Shown here: positions 9,873 to 20,285 of the stretch, in pieces
Layout of the letters: each line of letters opens with the position of its first letter
Position numbering within the stretch: position 1 is the first letter of the stretch
Made by a program: the position numbers and the translations under genes
Notes under the pieces: generated by a model
Told to the model about the DNA's origin: nothing
What the model saw: the letters and a program-made list of their open reading frames with translations, nothing else
The model's database searches: none
Origin: Ideonella_A sp963843805
GTDB lineage: Bacteria > Pseudomonadota > Gammaproteobacteria > Burkholderiales > Burkholderiaceae_C
Length of the DNA: 64,000 nt
NCBI GenBank assembly: GCA_963843805.1
Contig: CAWJLY010000001.1
Location: 806,001 to 870,000, forward strand
Direction: 5' to 3'

Positions 9873-11069
9873 ATGACTTCCACCACCACCTCGAAAGCCC
9901 GCTTCAACTGGGAAGATCCTTTCCTGCTCGATGCGCAACTCACCGACGAAGAGCGCATGGTGCGCGAAGCCGCCGGCGCCTATTGCCAGGACCAGCTCGC
10001 ACCGCGGGTGGTCCAGGCCTTCCGCAACCACACCACCGACCCCGCGATCTTCCGCGAGATGGGCGAACTCGGCCTGCTCGGTCCGACCATTGCGGAACAA
10101 TACGGCGGACCGGGGCTGAACTACGTCGCCTACGGCCTGATTGCGCGCGAAGTCGAGCGTGTCGACTCGGGTTACCGCTCGATGATGAGCGTGCAGTCGT
10201 CGCTGGTCATGGTGCCGATCTTCGAGTTCGGCAACGAAGCAACCAAGCAGAAGTACCTGCCGAAGCTGGCAAGCGGCGAGTGGATCGGCTGTTTCGGCCT
10301 GACCGAACCCGATCACGGCTCCGACCCCGGCAGCATGGTGACGCGCGCCCGCAAGGTGGCGGGTGGCTACAGCCTGAGCGGCAACAAGATGTGGATCAGC
10401 AACTCGCCGATCGCCGATGTCTTCGTCATCTGGGCGAAGGACGATGAAGGTCAGATCCGCGGCTTCGTACTCGACAAGGGTGCCAAGGGCCTGTCGGCGC
10501 CGGTCATCGAGGGCAAGGTGGGTTTGTGCGCCAGCATCACCGGCGAGGTGGTGATGGACAACGTCTTCTGCCCCGAGGAGAACGCTTTCCCGGATGTGCG
10601 CGGCCTGAAAGGCCCGTTCACCTGCCTGAACAGTGCCCGCTACGGCATCGCCTGGGGCGCCCTCGGCGCTGCCGAGGATTGCTACGCACGGGCCCGTCAG
10701 TACGTGCTCGACCGCAAGCAGTTCGGCCGGCCGCTGGCGGCCAACCAGCTGGTGCAGAAGAAATTGGCCGACATGTTGACCGAAATCACACTGGGTCTGC
10801 AAGGCTGCCTGCGCCTGGGGCGAATGCGCGAGGAAGGCATCGCCGCGGTCGAACTGACCTCCATCGTCAAGCGCAATTCCTGTGGCAAGTCGCTCGACAT
10901 CGCCCGCCTGGCGCGCGACATGATGGGCGGCAACGGCATCTCCGACGAGTTCGGCGTTGCACGCCACCTGGTGAACCTGGAAGTGGTCAATACCTACGAA
11001 GGAACCCACGACGTGCATGCGCTGATCCTCGGCCGCGCGATCACCGGCATCGCGGCGTTTTCGAATTGA
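9873..11069 (+). CDS. gcdH: Glutaryl-CoA dehydrogenase-type acyl-CoA dehydrogenase
   Basis: An intact 398-residue flavoenzyme that oxidatively decarboxylates glutaryl-CoA to crotonyl-CoA and CO2. The catalytic base Glu376 lies in NTYEGTHDVHALILGRAITG. Arg102 in SGYRSMMSVQSSLVM matches the arginine that binds the gamma-carboxylate in characterised GCDHs. The flavin segment CFGLTEPDHGSDPGSM is present. An AGGAG precedes the ATG. Its presence behind a beta-oxidation set with ETF suggests that the island converts an odd-chain dicarboxyl-CoA to glutaryl-CoA and then to crotonyl-CoA. It may also serve lysine or aromatic catabolism. Confidence 0.93.
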   Translation: MTSTTTSKARFNWEDPFLLDAQLTDEERMVREAAGAYCQDQLAPRVVQAFRNHTTDPAIFREMGELGLLGPTIAEQYGGPGLNYVAYGLIAREVERVDSGYRSMMSVQSSLVMVPIFEFGNEATKQKYLPKLASGEWIGCFGLTEPDHGSDPGSMVTRARKVAGGYSLSGNKMWISNSPIADVFVIWAKDDEGQIRGFVLDKGAKGLSAPVIEGKVGLCASITGEVVMDNVFCPEENAFPDVRGLKGPFTCLNSARYGIAWGALGAAEDCYARARQYVLDRKQFGRPLAANQLVQKKLADMLTEITLGLQGCLRLGRMREEGIAAVELTSIVKRNSCGKSLDIARLARDMMGGNGISDEFGVARHLVNLEVVNTYEGTHDVHALILGRAITGIAAFSN

Positions 11070-11091
11070 GCATGCGCGGTTTTACATCGAT

Positions 11092-12175
11092 GTGACCGAC
11101 ATGACCGACGACGCCCAATCGCAGTTCAGCGGCACCCGTGCGGTCGCCGCGCAACATGCCTTCGACACTGGCAGGCTCGCTGCATTCATGCGCGAACACG
11201 TCGATGGCTTCGAGGGTGAGCTCGAGGTGGAGCAGTTCAAGGGTGGCCAGAGCAACCCGACCTTTCTGCTCGTCGCCGGCGGGCATCGATATGTGATGCG
11301 GCGCAAGCCGTCCGGCGCGCTGCTGCCGTCGGCGCATGCGGTGGAGCGCGAGTTCCGCGTCATCGAGGCGCTGGCCGCCACCGAGGTGCCGGTGGCGCAC
11401 GCTCATGCGCTGTGCGAGGACCCATCGGTGATCGGCACGGCCTTCTACGTGATGGACTGTGTCGACGGCCGCATTCTCTGGGATCCCAAGCTGCCGGGCA
11501 TGGATGCAGGCGAACGCGCCGCCCACTACGACGAGATGAACCGCGTGATCGCCGCGCTGCACCGGGTCGATCCGACGCGCGGTCGGCCTCGCCGATTACG
11601 GCAAGCCAGGCCACTACATCGAACGGCAGGTCGCACGCTGGACGCGCCAATACCGTGCTGCGGAGACCGAAAAGATCGAAGCCGCCGACGCCTTGATCGA
11701 CTGGCTGCCACGTCACGTGCCAGCTGCCGGCGAGACACGCATCGTGCACGGCGACTACCGGCTCGACAACGTGATTTTCCATCCTGCCGAGCCGCGCATC
11801 CTGGCCGTGCTGGACTGGGAGTTGTCGACGCTCGGTGACCCGTTGGCGGATTTCGCCTACCACTGCATGCGCTGGCATCTGCAGGAACCCCAGGGCCTGG
11901 CCGGAGCCGATCTCGCGGCTCTCGGCATCCCCTGCGAAGCCGACTACCTGCGCCGATATCTCGACCGCGTCGGCTCGCCGCGCGAGCCTGATCCCGACGA
12001 GTGGACCTACTACCTCGTCTTCAACATGTTCCGCCTGGTCGGCATCCTGCAGGGTGTGGCGGCTCGTGCGCGCCAGGGCAATGCCTCGAGCGAACAGGCG
12101 ATCAACACCGGAAAACGGACCCGTCCGCTGGCCGAGCAGGCATGGGCGCTGGCGCAACGAATCGGCAAAGGCTGA
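11092..12175 (+). CDS. APH-type phosphotransferase associated with acyl-CoA metabolism (one frameshift)
   Basis: A protein-kinase-fold phosphotransferase of about 360 residues. Visible motifs are the nucleotide-loop region KGGQSNPTFLL, the catalytic HGDYRLDN and the metal-binding LDWELSTLGDPLADFAYH. The frame breaks near 11575 (HRVDPT to VGLADYGKPGHYIER), consistent with one extra base. The start is GTG at 11092 or ATG at 11101. Relatives include the kinase domain of ACAD10/11 and LvaA of the levulinate pathway, which phosphorylate 4-hydroxyacyl-CoA. A role on a hydroxyacyl-CoA intermediate is inferred from that similarity and from its position between gcdH and the ligase. Confidence 0.82.
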
Positions 12176-12178
12176 ACC

Positions 12179-13869
12179 ATGTCCAACGCCCATCAATCCC
12201 ATTTCGAGCATTGGCCGCCGCTGGTGCCGCGTCACCTGACGCTGCCGCAGACCAACGTCTTTCACAACGCCGAGGTATCGGCAGCGCGGTATCCCGACAA
12301 GCCGTTCATCGTCTTCTACGACACCGCGGTGAGCTTCGCCGAGTTCAAGGACGAGGCCGAACGCCTGGCCGGCTTCCTGCAGCACGAGTGCGGCGTGATG
12401 GCCGGCGACCGGGTCTTGTTGTGCATGCAGAACAGCCCGCAATGGGTGCTCGCCTTCTATGCCATCCTGCGCGCCAATGCAGTGGTGGTGCCGGTCAATC
12501 CGATGAACCGGACCGACGAGCTGCGCCATTACGTGGACGACTGCAAGGCCACCACGGCTTTTGTCGCCCAGGACTTGCTGACGCCATCTGCAGCCGCTGC
12601 TGCGCCCGCAGGCCGGCGAGGGTCTGCAGCATGTCGTCGTGGCCACCTACAGCGACTATCTGAAGCGGCCGACCGACCTGCGTGTCCCCGAATTCGTCGC
12701 CGCCGCGCGCGCAGTGCAAGGCGCGCCCGGCGTGACCGCGTGGAGCGACGCACTGGCGCGCGGCCGGCAGCCCGGGCCGCTCACCGCAAGGTCCGACGAC
12801 CCCTGCGTCATGCCGTACACATCGGGCACCACCGGCGCGCCCAAGGGTTGTGTGCACACCCACCGCAGCGTGATGAGCACGCTGGTCGGCGGCACGACCT
12901 GGTTCTCGCGCACCCAGGACGCGGTCTACCTGTCGGCGCTGCCGTTTTTCCACGTCACCGGGCTGTCGGGCAGCATGAACGGCCCGCTGTACGTGGGTGC
13001 CACCATCGTCATCCTGCCGCGCTGGGACCGCGAGGCGGCAGCCATCTGCATGCAGCGCTACGGCGTGACCACCTGGCAGACGATCACCGCGATGCTGGTC
13101 GATTTCCTGGCCCAGCCCGAGCTGCCGGCGTACGACCTGTCGAGTCTGCAGGTGATCCGCGGCGGCGGCGCCGCAATGCCCGAAGCGGTCGCTGCGGCGG
13201 CTGCAGGAACTGGTCGGACTGCAGTATGTCGAGGGCTACGGCATGTCCGAGACGATGGCAGCCACCCACCTCAACCCGCCGCACCGGCCGAAGCCGCAGT
13301 GCCTGGGCGTCCCGCTGTTCGATGTCGACTCGCGCATCGTCGACCCCGACACGCTGCGCGAACTGCCGGCGGGCGAAAGCGGCGAGATCGTGATCCACGG
13401 CCCGCAGGTGATGCAGGGCTACTGGAACAATCCCGAGGCCACGGCGGCGACATTCATCGAGATCGACGGCAAACGCTTCCTGCGCACCGGCGACCTCGCC
13501 TACGTCGATGCAGACGGCTATTTCTTCATGACCGACCGACTCAAGCGCATGATCAATGCGGCGGGCTACAAGGTCTGGCCTGCGGAGGTCGAGGCGCTGA
13601 TGTACCGCCACCCTGCGATCCAGGAGGCCTGCGTGATCGCGGCTGCCGACGTGCGGCGCGGCGAGACGGTGAAGGCGCTGGTGGTGCTCAAGCCCGGTCA
13701 CCGGGTCACCGAGCAGCAGATCATCGACTGGGCGCACGAAAACATGGCGGCCTACAAGAGCCCGCGCATCGTGACCATCGTCGATTCATTGCCCAAATCG
13801 GGTTCTGGCAAGGTGATGTGGCGTGAGCTGCAGGAACAAGAGAACGAGGCCGCCGCCGCACCGCGGTGA
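12179..13869 (+). CDS. AMP-forming acyl-CoA synthetase (two frameshifts)
   Basis: An ANL-superfamily CoA ligase of about 560 residues that would activate a carboxylate with ATP and CoA. Motifs in order are the P-loop YTSGTTGAPKG, the A5-like motif VEGYGMSETMAATH, RTGDLAYVDADGYFF, the hinge DRLKRMINAAGYKVWPAEVE and the C-terminal lysine region PKSGSGKVMWREL. Frame breaks occur near 12587 (before LQPLLRPQAGEGLQHVVV) and 13200 (before LQELVGLQYVEGYG); one surplus base each. It starts 3 bases after the phosphotransferase stop. By position it could be a PimA-like dicarboxylate-CoA ligase, but specificity cannot be read here. Confidence 0.9.
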
Positions 13870-13921
13870 AACCGGCCTGCCCATTTTCAAACCAGCCCCA
13901 CGGGGCTAGAAGGAGACATCA

Positions 13922-14902
13922 ATGACTCACACAACCCTTGCGCGCCGGGCACTGCTTGCCGCAGGCTGCGCCGCCGCGTTGCTGGCGCCGCTTGCCGCCC
14001 ACAGCCAGGCCTATCCGAACAAGCCGATCACGCTGCTCGTGCCCTGGCCAGCCGGCGGGTCGACCGACCGCCACATGCGCGTGCTGGCCGAGATCGCCGG
14101 CAAGCATCTGGGCCAGAACGTCATCATCGAGAACAAGCCGGGTGCGCGGCGGCACGCTCGGGCCGGGGCATGATGGGGCTGACCGCCAAGCCCGACGGCT
14201 ACACGATCGCCCAGTTCCCGATGGGCATGCTGCGCGTGCCGCACATGCAGAAGACGCCAGTGGAATCCGCTGAGCGATTTCACCTACATCATCGGCGTCT
14301 CGGGCTACACCTTCGGCTTCACGGTGCGCAGCGACTCGCCCTACAAGACCTTCAATGACTATATCGAGGCAGCGCGCAAGAGCCCCGGCAAGATCGACTA
14401 CGGCTCGACCGGCATCGGCACCAGCCCGCACCTGCTGATGGAGGAGCTGGCCGACAACGCCAAGGTCGAGCTGAATCACGTGCCCTTCAAGGGCAACGCC
14501 GACCTGCAGCAGGCGCTGCTCGGCGGCCACGTGATGGCGCAGAGCGACGCCACCGGCTGGGACAAGTTCGTCGACAACGGCCAGATGCGCCTGCTGCTGA
14601 CGTTCGGCGAGCAGCGCACCAAGCGCTGGCCGAACGTGCCGACCGCCAAGGACCTCGGCTATGGCGTGGTCTCGCAGTCGCCGTACGGCCTGGCCGGTCC
14701 GAAGGGCATGGACCCGGCGGTGGTGAAGACGCTGCACGATGCCTTCAAGAAGGCGATGGACGACCCCAAGCACCTGGAGGTGCTCGACCAGCTCAACCAG
14801 GCCGCCTGGTACCGCAGCGGCGATGAATACGCCAAGTGGGCCGCCGCGCAGTTCGTCAAGGACAAGGCGCTGATCGAGAAGCTGGGCCTTTCGGCGAAGT
14901 GA
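13922..14902 (+). CDS. Bug/TctC-family periplasmic solute-binding protein (frameshifted)
   Basis: An extracytoplasmic receptor of the Bug family, about 325 residues. A Sec signal peptide (RRALLAAGCAAALLAPLAAHSQA) is followed by the family opening YPNKPITLLVPWPAGGSTD and the ENKPGAGG-type loop. Frame breaks lie near 14150, 14164 and 14262, each repaired by dropping one base; from SDFTYIIGVSGYTFGF to the end the frame is clean. AGGAG lies upstream of the ATG. No TctA/TctB permease genes are in the window. Bug proteins commonly bind carboxylates, so it may capture the acid used by the preceding enzymes. Confidence 0.9.
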
Positions 14903-14985
14903 GTCCCGTACCAGGCAGAGCCTGCGGCGTGAGCAAAGCGGCCGAACCTGGACCCGTCATCTCAACCGATCAACCATCAAACGAC

Positions 14986-15958
14986 ATGAACATGAATTCG
15001 AACCGTCGCACGCTTCACGCTGGCCCTGGCGGCCACGCTCGCGGCGCCAGCCGCCTTCGCGCAGGCCTGGCCGGCCAAGCCGATCCGCATCATCGTTCCG
15101 TACCCGCCGGGCGGCTTCACCGACGTGACGGCGCGACTGATCGGCCAGAAGCTGCAGGAGCGGCTGGGCCAGACGGTGGTGATCGACAACAAGGCCGGCG
15201 CCAACGGCACCATCGGCGTCGCCGACCTGGCCCGCTCCGCTCCCGACGGCTATACCTTCGCGATCGTGATCGCCGCGCATGCCGCCAACCCTTCGCTTTA
15301 CGCCAAGCTGCCCTACGATCCGCGCGACCTCGCTGCGGTATCGCTGATCGGCGTGTCGCCGCTGGTCGCGGCGGTCAACAAGGACACGCCCTTCAAGAAT
15401 GCGCGCGAGCTCGTCGACTACGCCAAACGCAACCCGGGCAAGCTGAGCTACGGCTCCAGCGGCAATGGCGCGGCGGCGCACCTGACGACCGAGCTGCTGA
15501 AGTCGATGACGCAGACCGACATGGTCCACATCCCCTACAAGGGCGCCGCGGCGGCCTTGCAGGACCTGATGGGCGGGCAGATCCAGCTGCTTTTCGATGC
15601 GGCCTCCGGCTTGATCAATCCGGGCAAGACGGGACAGGTGAGATTGATCGGCGTGGCCGCCGAACGCCGGCTGCCGATGCTGCCCGACGTGCCGACCTTC
15701 ATCGAGCAAGGCATCACCGGCTTCACCGGCAGCACCTGGGCCGGCCTGCTGGCGCCGGCACGAACCCCGCCGGCGATCATCAAGCGCGTGTCGGAAGAGG
15801 TCGCCAGCATCGTGCGCCTGGACGACGTGAAAGCCAGGCTCGAGGGCATGGGCACACTGCCTGCCGGCAGCACGCCCGAGGAGTTCACGGCCTTCATCGA
15901 AGCGGAAAGCGCCAAGTGGGGCAAGGTGATCCGGGATGCGAAGGTGAAGCTGGACTGA
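14986..15958 (+). CDS. Bug/TctC-family periplasmic solute-binding protein (one frameshift)
   Basis: A second, tandem Bug-family receptor of about 323 residues. The signal peptide (FTLALAATLAAPAAFAQ) leads into WPAKPIRIIVPYPPGGFTD, DNKAGANGTIGVADLARSAPDGYT and the C-terminal helical region. One surplus base near 15010 separates the ATG at 14986 from the rest of the frame. It diverges strongly in sequence from the first Bug protein, so the two probably bind different ligands rather than being a recent duplication. It ends the plus-strand island and is convergent with the HMG-CoA lyase genes. Confidence 0.9.
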
Positions 15959-16030
15959 AACGGCAGACGCAATTCGGCGATATCGGCATTCGGCACCCAT
16001 TTCGACGTCGAGAAGACAACCTCGAATCGT

Positions 16031-16971
16031 TCACGCTCTGGCCCGCTTTGCCAACATCGCCCGCGCCACCTTCGATCCCGGCTGCCGGTTCAATTGCGTT
16101 GAAATCCATGCCGAGCACTCGACCAAGGCGTCAAGGTCGATGCCGGTATCAGCTCCCAGCCCGCCCAGCAGGTAGACGACATCTTCGGTTGCGACATTGC
16201 CCGACGCGCCCTTGGCATACGGACAACCACCGAGCCCGCTGATCGAGCTGTCGAAGACGCGCAGCCCGAACTGCCAGGCGGCGTAGACGTTGGCGGCGGC
16301 CATGCCGTAGGTATCGTGGAAATGGCCAGCCAGCAGATCGACCGGAACATGCGCTGCAACCGCATCGAGCATGCGGCCCACCGACGCCGGCGTGCCGACG
16401 CCGATGGTGTCGCCGAGCGAGACTTCGTAGCAGCCGCGCTCGTACAGCGCGCGTGAAACCTCGGCCACCTTGGCCGGCGCGATCTCGCCCTCGTACGGAC
16501 AACCGACAACGCACGAGACATAGCCGCGTACCTTGATGCCCTGCTGCTTTCGCAGCGAGCAGAATCGGCTCGAACCGCTCGATCGATTCGGCGATCGAGC
16601 AATTGATATTGCGCTGCGAGAACGCCTCGGACGCGGCTGCAAATACCGCGACTTCGGTGGCACCGGCCGCGGACGCCGCCTCGAACCCTTTCATGTTCGG
16701 CGTCAAGCACCGGATAGTTGACGCCCGGCCGCCGATCGAGCCGCGTCATGATCTCGGCGTGATCGGCCATTTGCGGCACCCATTTCGGCGAGACGAACGA
16801 CGCCACTTCGATATCGCGCAGACCGGCAGCGGTCAGTCGGTCGATCAGTTCGAGCTTGGTTTCGGTCGTCACCACCTGCTGCTCGTTCTGCAGGCCGTCG
16901 CGCGGGCCGACCTCGACGATGCGTGCCTTGAGCGACTGAGCGGCCTGGTTCACGGTGTTCTCCTGATTCAT
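16031..16971 (-). CDS. Hydroxymethylglutaryl-CoA lyase family protein 1 (two frameshifts)
   Basis: An HMG-CoA lyase-type TIM barrel of about 312 residues, cleaving a 3-hydroxy-3-methylglutaryl-CoA-like substrate to acetyl-CoA and a 3-keto acid. The catalytic VGPRDGLQNE loop, the metal-binding GHFHDTYGMA and the active-site cysteine loop SGLGGCPYAKGASGNVATEDV are visible. Frame breaks lie near 16704 (before TPNMKGFEAASAAGATEVAVF) and 16548 (before RKQQGIKVRGYVSCVVGCPYEGE), each explained by one extra base. It starts 1 base after the stop of a paralogue and lies in an operon with a CoA-transferase. Confidence 0.92.
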
Positions 16972-16972
16972 G

Positions 16973-17957
16973 TCAAGCCGCGGGTCGGCTCAGCGCGCGT
17001 TCCCGGATGGCGGCGAAATCGACCGGCACCGGATGCAGATCGAGGCGTCGGCCGGCCTTGACGATCTGGCTCGGGATATCGTGGCCGATCAGCGCCGGCA
17101 GGCGCTGCGACGCTTCGATCAGCCGTTGGAGATCGACACCGGTGTCGAAACCCATCAGTTCGAGCGCGTGCACGATCTCTTCGCTGCAGACATTGCCGGT
17201 GGCGCCCGGCGCATACGGGCAGCCGCCGAGCCCGCCGAGCGAGGCGTCGAAGCGGTCGGCACCGGCGGCAATCGCTGCCAGCACATTGGCCAGGCCCATG
17301 CCGCGGGTATTGTGGAAATGAAGCGTCAGCTCGGTGCCCGGCCAGCGCTCGCGAAATGCCTGGGTCAGACGAAAGACCTGGGGCGGATAAGCCATACCGG
17401 TGGTGTCGCACAAGGTGACGCCGCGCACGCCCAGCTCGACGAAGCGTCCGGCCCAATCGAGCACCGCGGCTTCGGCCACGTCGCCTTCCATCGGGCAGCC
17501 AAACGAACACGACAGCGAAAAATTGACTGCGACCTTGGCCGTCGCCGCCAGATCGACCACCGCGCGCAGCGCCGCATGCGACTGCTCGCGCAGCATCCGC
17601 AAATTGGCCAGGTTGTGTGTCTGGCTGGCCGACATGACGATATTCAGTTCGTCGGCGCGGGCTTCGATCGCCCGCTCGGCACCTCGAACATTGGGTACCA
17701 GCGCGGTATAGACCACACCGGGCTGGCGCTGGATCTCGCGCATCACGATCTCGGCATCCCGCAACGCCGGAATAGCCTGCGGCGAGACAAAGGCGGTGGC
17801 CTCGATCTTCGCCAGTCCGGCCAGCGACAAGGCATCGATCAAGCGCGATCTTGTCGTCGGTGGCAACGAATGCCGCCTCGACCTGCAGGCCGTCACGGGT
17901 ACCGACTTCCTGCATGTGGATGCGCCGCCCGGCGCCATTCCAGATGGCCATGCTCAT
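16973..17957 (-). CDS. Hydroxymethylglutaryl-CoA lyase family protein 2 (one frameshift)
   Basis: A second HMG-CoA lyase-like enzyme of about 327 residues. It begins MSMAIWNGAGRRIHMQEVGTR and carries the family's RDGLQ loop, the metal-binding LHFHNTRGMGLANV and the cysteine loop GGLGGCPYAPGATGNVCSEEI. A single surplus base near 17840 splits the frame after TDDKIAL. Its ATG overlaps the CoA-transferase stop (ATGA), so translation is likely coupled. Side by side with a divergent paralogue it may use a different acyl-CoA, for example a citramalyl-type substrate; this is inference. Confidence 0.9.
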
Positions 17958-19168
17958 GCAATCACTCCCTTGCTTCGCAGTATCGCGATGTTGTCGTCCG
18001 ACAGCCCCATCTCGCGCAATACCGCATCGGTATCGTCGCCGATATGAGGGGCCGACGAGCGGATGGTGCCAGGCGTCGCCGACAGCTTCGGGATGATGCC
18101 CGGAACGTCGAGTGAATAGCCGTCGCGGGTCTGTTGTTCGACGATCATCTCGCGCGCCCGAAAATGCGGATCGCTGTGAATGTCCCTGGCGGTATAGACC
18201 TTGCCGGCCGGAACCCGGGCCGGTCCGAGCAATGCCAGCACGGTATCGACACTGCGTGTCACTGTCCATTCGCCGATCGCCACATCGATCTCGTCGACGC
18301 GTTGCACGCGCCCGGCATTGCTCGCCAGATCCGGCGCCTTGCCCAGGTCGGCGCGGCCGATCACATCCATCAGCCGCTTGAAGATGCTGTCGCCGTTGCC
18401 GGCAATCAGGACATAACCGTCGATGCAGCGATAGGCGTTCGACGGTGCTATGCCCGGCAGCGCGCTGCCCGCCGCTTCACGGACAGCGCCGAATGCGCTG
18501 TATTCAGGCAACAGGCTTTCCATCACGTTGAAGACGGCTTCGTGCAAGGCCACATCGATCACCTGCCCCGGCCCGCCATTGACCTGGTGATGGTGCAGTG
18601 CGAGCAGCACGCCGATGGTGCCGTGCAGCGCCGCCAGCGTATCGCCGATCGATACGCCGACCCGCACCGGCACTCGGCCCGGCTCTCCGGTCAGGTGACG
18701 CAAGCCGCCCATCGCCTCGCCGATCGCGCCGAAGCCCGGCAGATCGCGGTACGGGCCGGTCTGGCCATAACCGGAAATGCGCAACATGACGAGGCCGGGA
18801 TTGAGCGTCGACAGGTCGTCCCAGCCCATGCCCCACCCTTCCAGCGTGCCAGGGCGAAAATTCTCGATCAGCACATCGGCTTCGGCAATCAGCTGCCGCG
18901 CCAGATCCTGCCCCTCGGCGGTGCGCAGATCGATGGCGACCGACCGCTTGTTGCGCGACTGCACCTGCCACCAGACCGAGGTGCCTTCCTTCAGCAAGCG
19001 CCAGTTGCGCAGCGGGTCGCCGACGCCGGGCGGCTCGATCTTCACCACATCGGCGCCGAATTCGCCGAGCAGCTTGCCGGCAAACGGGCCGGCAATCAAC
19101 TGGCCCATCTCGACGACTCGCAGGCCTTGCAGGGCACGCGGCGTCGGCTCAGCCTGATTTGATGACAT
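17954..19168 (-). CDS. CaiB/BaiF-type (family III) CoA-transferase
   Basis: An intact family III CoA-transferase of 404 residues, moving CoA from a donor thioester to an organic acid. The N-terminal segment LQGLRVVEMGQLIAGPFAGKLL, the motif FGADVVKIEPPGVGDPLRNW, the nucleotide segment NKRSVAIDLRTAEGQDLARQL and VLIENFRPGTLEGWGMGWD, containing the family's conserved region, are clear. GGAGGAC 5 bases before the ATG at 19168 selects this start over one at 19195. As first gene of a three-gene operon with two HMG-CoA lyase homologues it probably makes the acyl-CoA they cleave. Confidence 0.93.
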   Translation of the reverse strand: MSSNQAEPTPRALQGLRVVEMGQLIAGPFAGKLLGEFGADVVKIEPPGVGDPLRNWRLLKEGTSVWWQVQSRNKRSVAIDLRTAEGQDLARQLIAEADVLIENFRPGTLEGWGMGWDDLSTLNPGLVMLRISGYGQTGPYRDLPGFGAIGEAMGGLRHLTGEPGRVPVRVGVSIGDTLAALHGTIGVLLALHHHQVNGGPGQVIDVALHEAVFNVMESLLPEYSAFGAVREAAGSALPGIAPSNAYRCIDGYVLIAGNGDSIFKRLMDVIGRADLGKAPDLASNAGRVQRVDEIDVAIGEWTVTRSVDTVLALLGPARVPAGKVYTARDIHSDPHFRAREMIVEQQTRDGYSLDVPGIIPKLSATPGTIRSSAPHIGDDTDAVLREMGLSDDNIAILRSKGVIA

Positions 19169-19286
19169 CGCGTCCTCCGCGTGCGAATGGTTCATGTCGA
19201 TGCTAACGCCGCCGCACGGCCACCACACCCGCAGCCGACGACCTCTCCCGACGACACGCCGACGCGGCCGCTGTTACGCTCACCAC

Positions 19287-20231
19287 ATGGATGACCCGCT
19301 CCCCGCTCAGGCCGATGCCGATGCCCGCCTGGCCGGCCTGCTCTGGGGTCTGCTGGCGGCGTCGATCTGGGCCTGTTATACGGTGCTGGCGCGGCTCGGC
19401 GTGAAGGCCGGCCTCAGCCCGGGTGATCTGACGCTGCTGCGCTTCGCCCCCGGCGCCTTGTTGATGATGCCGCTGCTGTGGCGCTGGGGCTGGCGCGATC
19501 TGGCCGGCATCGGCTGGCGGCGCGGCCTGCTGCTGACCTTGCTGGCAGGGCCTGGCTTCAGCATGCTGTTCATGACCGGCTTCACGCTGGCGCCGCTGGC
19601 ACATGGCGCGGTGATCGCGCCGGCGTGCCAGCTGCTGGCCGGGCTCGGCCTGTCGACGTTGATCGCGCACCAGCGTCTGACGCGCGACAGCGCGATCGGT
19701 GCCGGCTTCGTCGTGCTCGGCCTGGCTTTCATGGGCGGCGACAGCCTGACCCATCGTGAAGGCGCGTTGACGCTGCTCGGCGACCTGCTGTTCGCGTTGG
19801 CCGGTCTGTGCTGGGGCCTGTTCGGCGCGCTGTCGCGGCGCTGGGAGGTCGATCCGATGCGTGTCACGACGGTGGTGGTTGTGCTGTCGTTTCTGATCGT
19901 CGCGCCGTTTTTCATGGCCTTCACCGATCTGCAACGATTGGCCAACGCCGGCGCGACGATGCTGCTGCTGCAGGTCTTCGCCCAGGGGCTGGGTGCCGGC
20001 CTGCTGGCGGTGCTGGCATTCAGCCGCGCCGCCGCACTGCTCGGCTCGGGCCGCGCGGCATTTTTCGGCGCCCTGGTGCCCGGCGCCGCATCGATGCTGG
20101 CGATTCCGGTGCTCGGCGAGGTCCCCAGCACCTTGCAGATTCTCGGCATCGTTGCCGTTGTCTCGGGCCTGCTGATTGCGTTCGGCGCGGTGCGTCTGAT
20201 CCTGATTCGAGCCCGTACACCCACTGCTTGA
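19287..20231 (+). CDS. EamA/DMT-family inner-membrane transporter
   Basis: A drug/metabolite transporter superfamily permease of 314 residues with about ten hydrophobic segments arranged as two EamA repeats. The first begins near LAGLLWGLLAASIWACYTVL and the second near LLGDLLFALAGLCWGLFGAL. It ends with a short basic tail. The gene is intact, divergent from the CoA-transferase operon across a 118-base gap, and convergent with the glutaminase gene. The substrate is unknown; amino acid or metabolite export is typical of the family. Confidence 0.9.
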   Translation: MDDPLPAQADADARLAGLLWGLLAASIWACYTVLARLGVKAGLSPGDLTLLRFAPGALLMMPLLWRWGWRDLAGIGWRRGLLLTLLAGPGFSMLFMTGFTLAPLAHGAVIAPACQLLAGLGLSTLIAHQRLTRDSAIGAGFVVLGLAFMGGDSLTHREGALTLLGDLLFALAGLCWGLFGALSRRWEVDPMRVTTVVVVLSFLIVAPFFMAFTDLQRLANAGATMLLLQVFAQGLGAGLLAVLAFSRAAALLGSGRAAFFGALVPGAASMLAIPVLGEVPSTLQILGIVAVVSGLLIAFGAVRLILIRARTPTA

Positions 20232-20285
20232 ACAAGCGGGATCACCAGCGGCAGAAAAACCCGGTGCGGGTCGGCGTGCGTCGAA

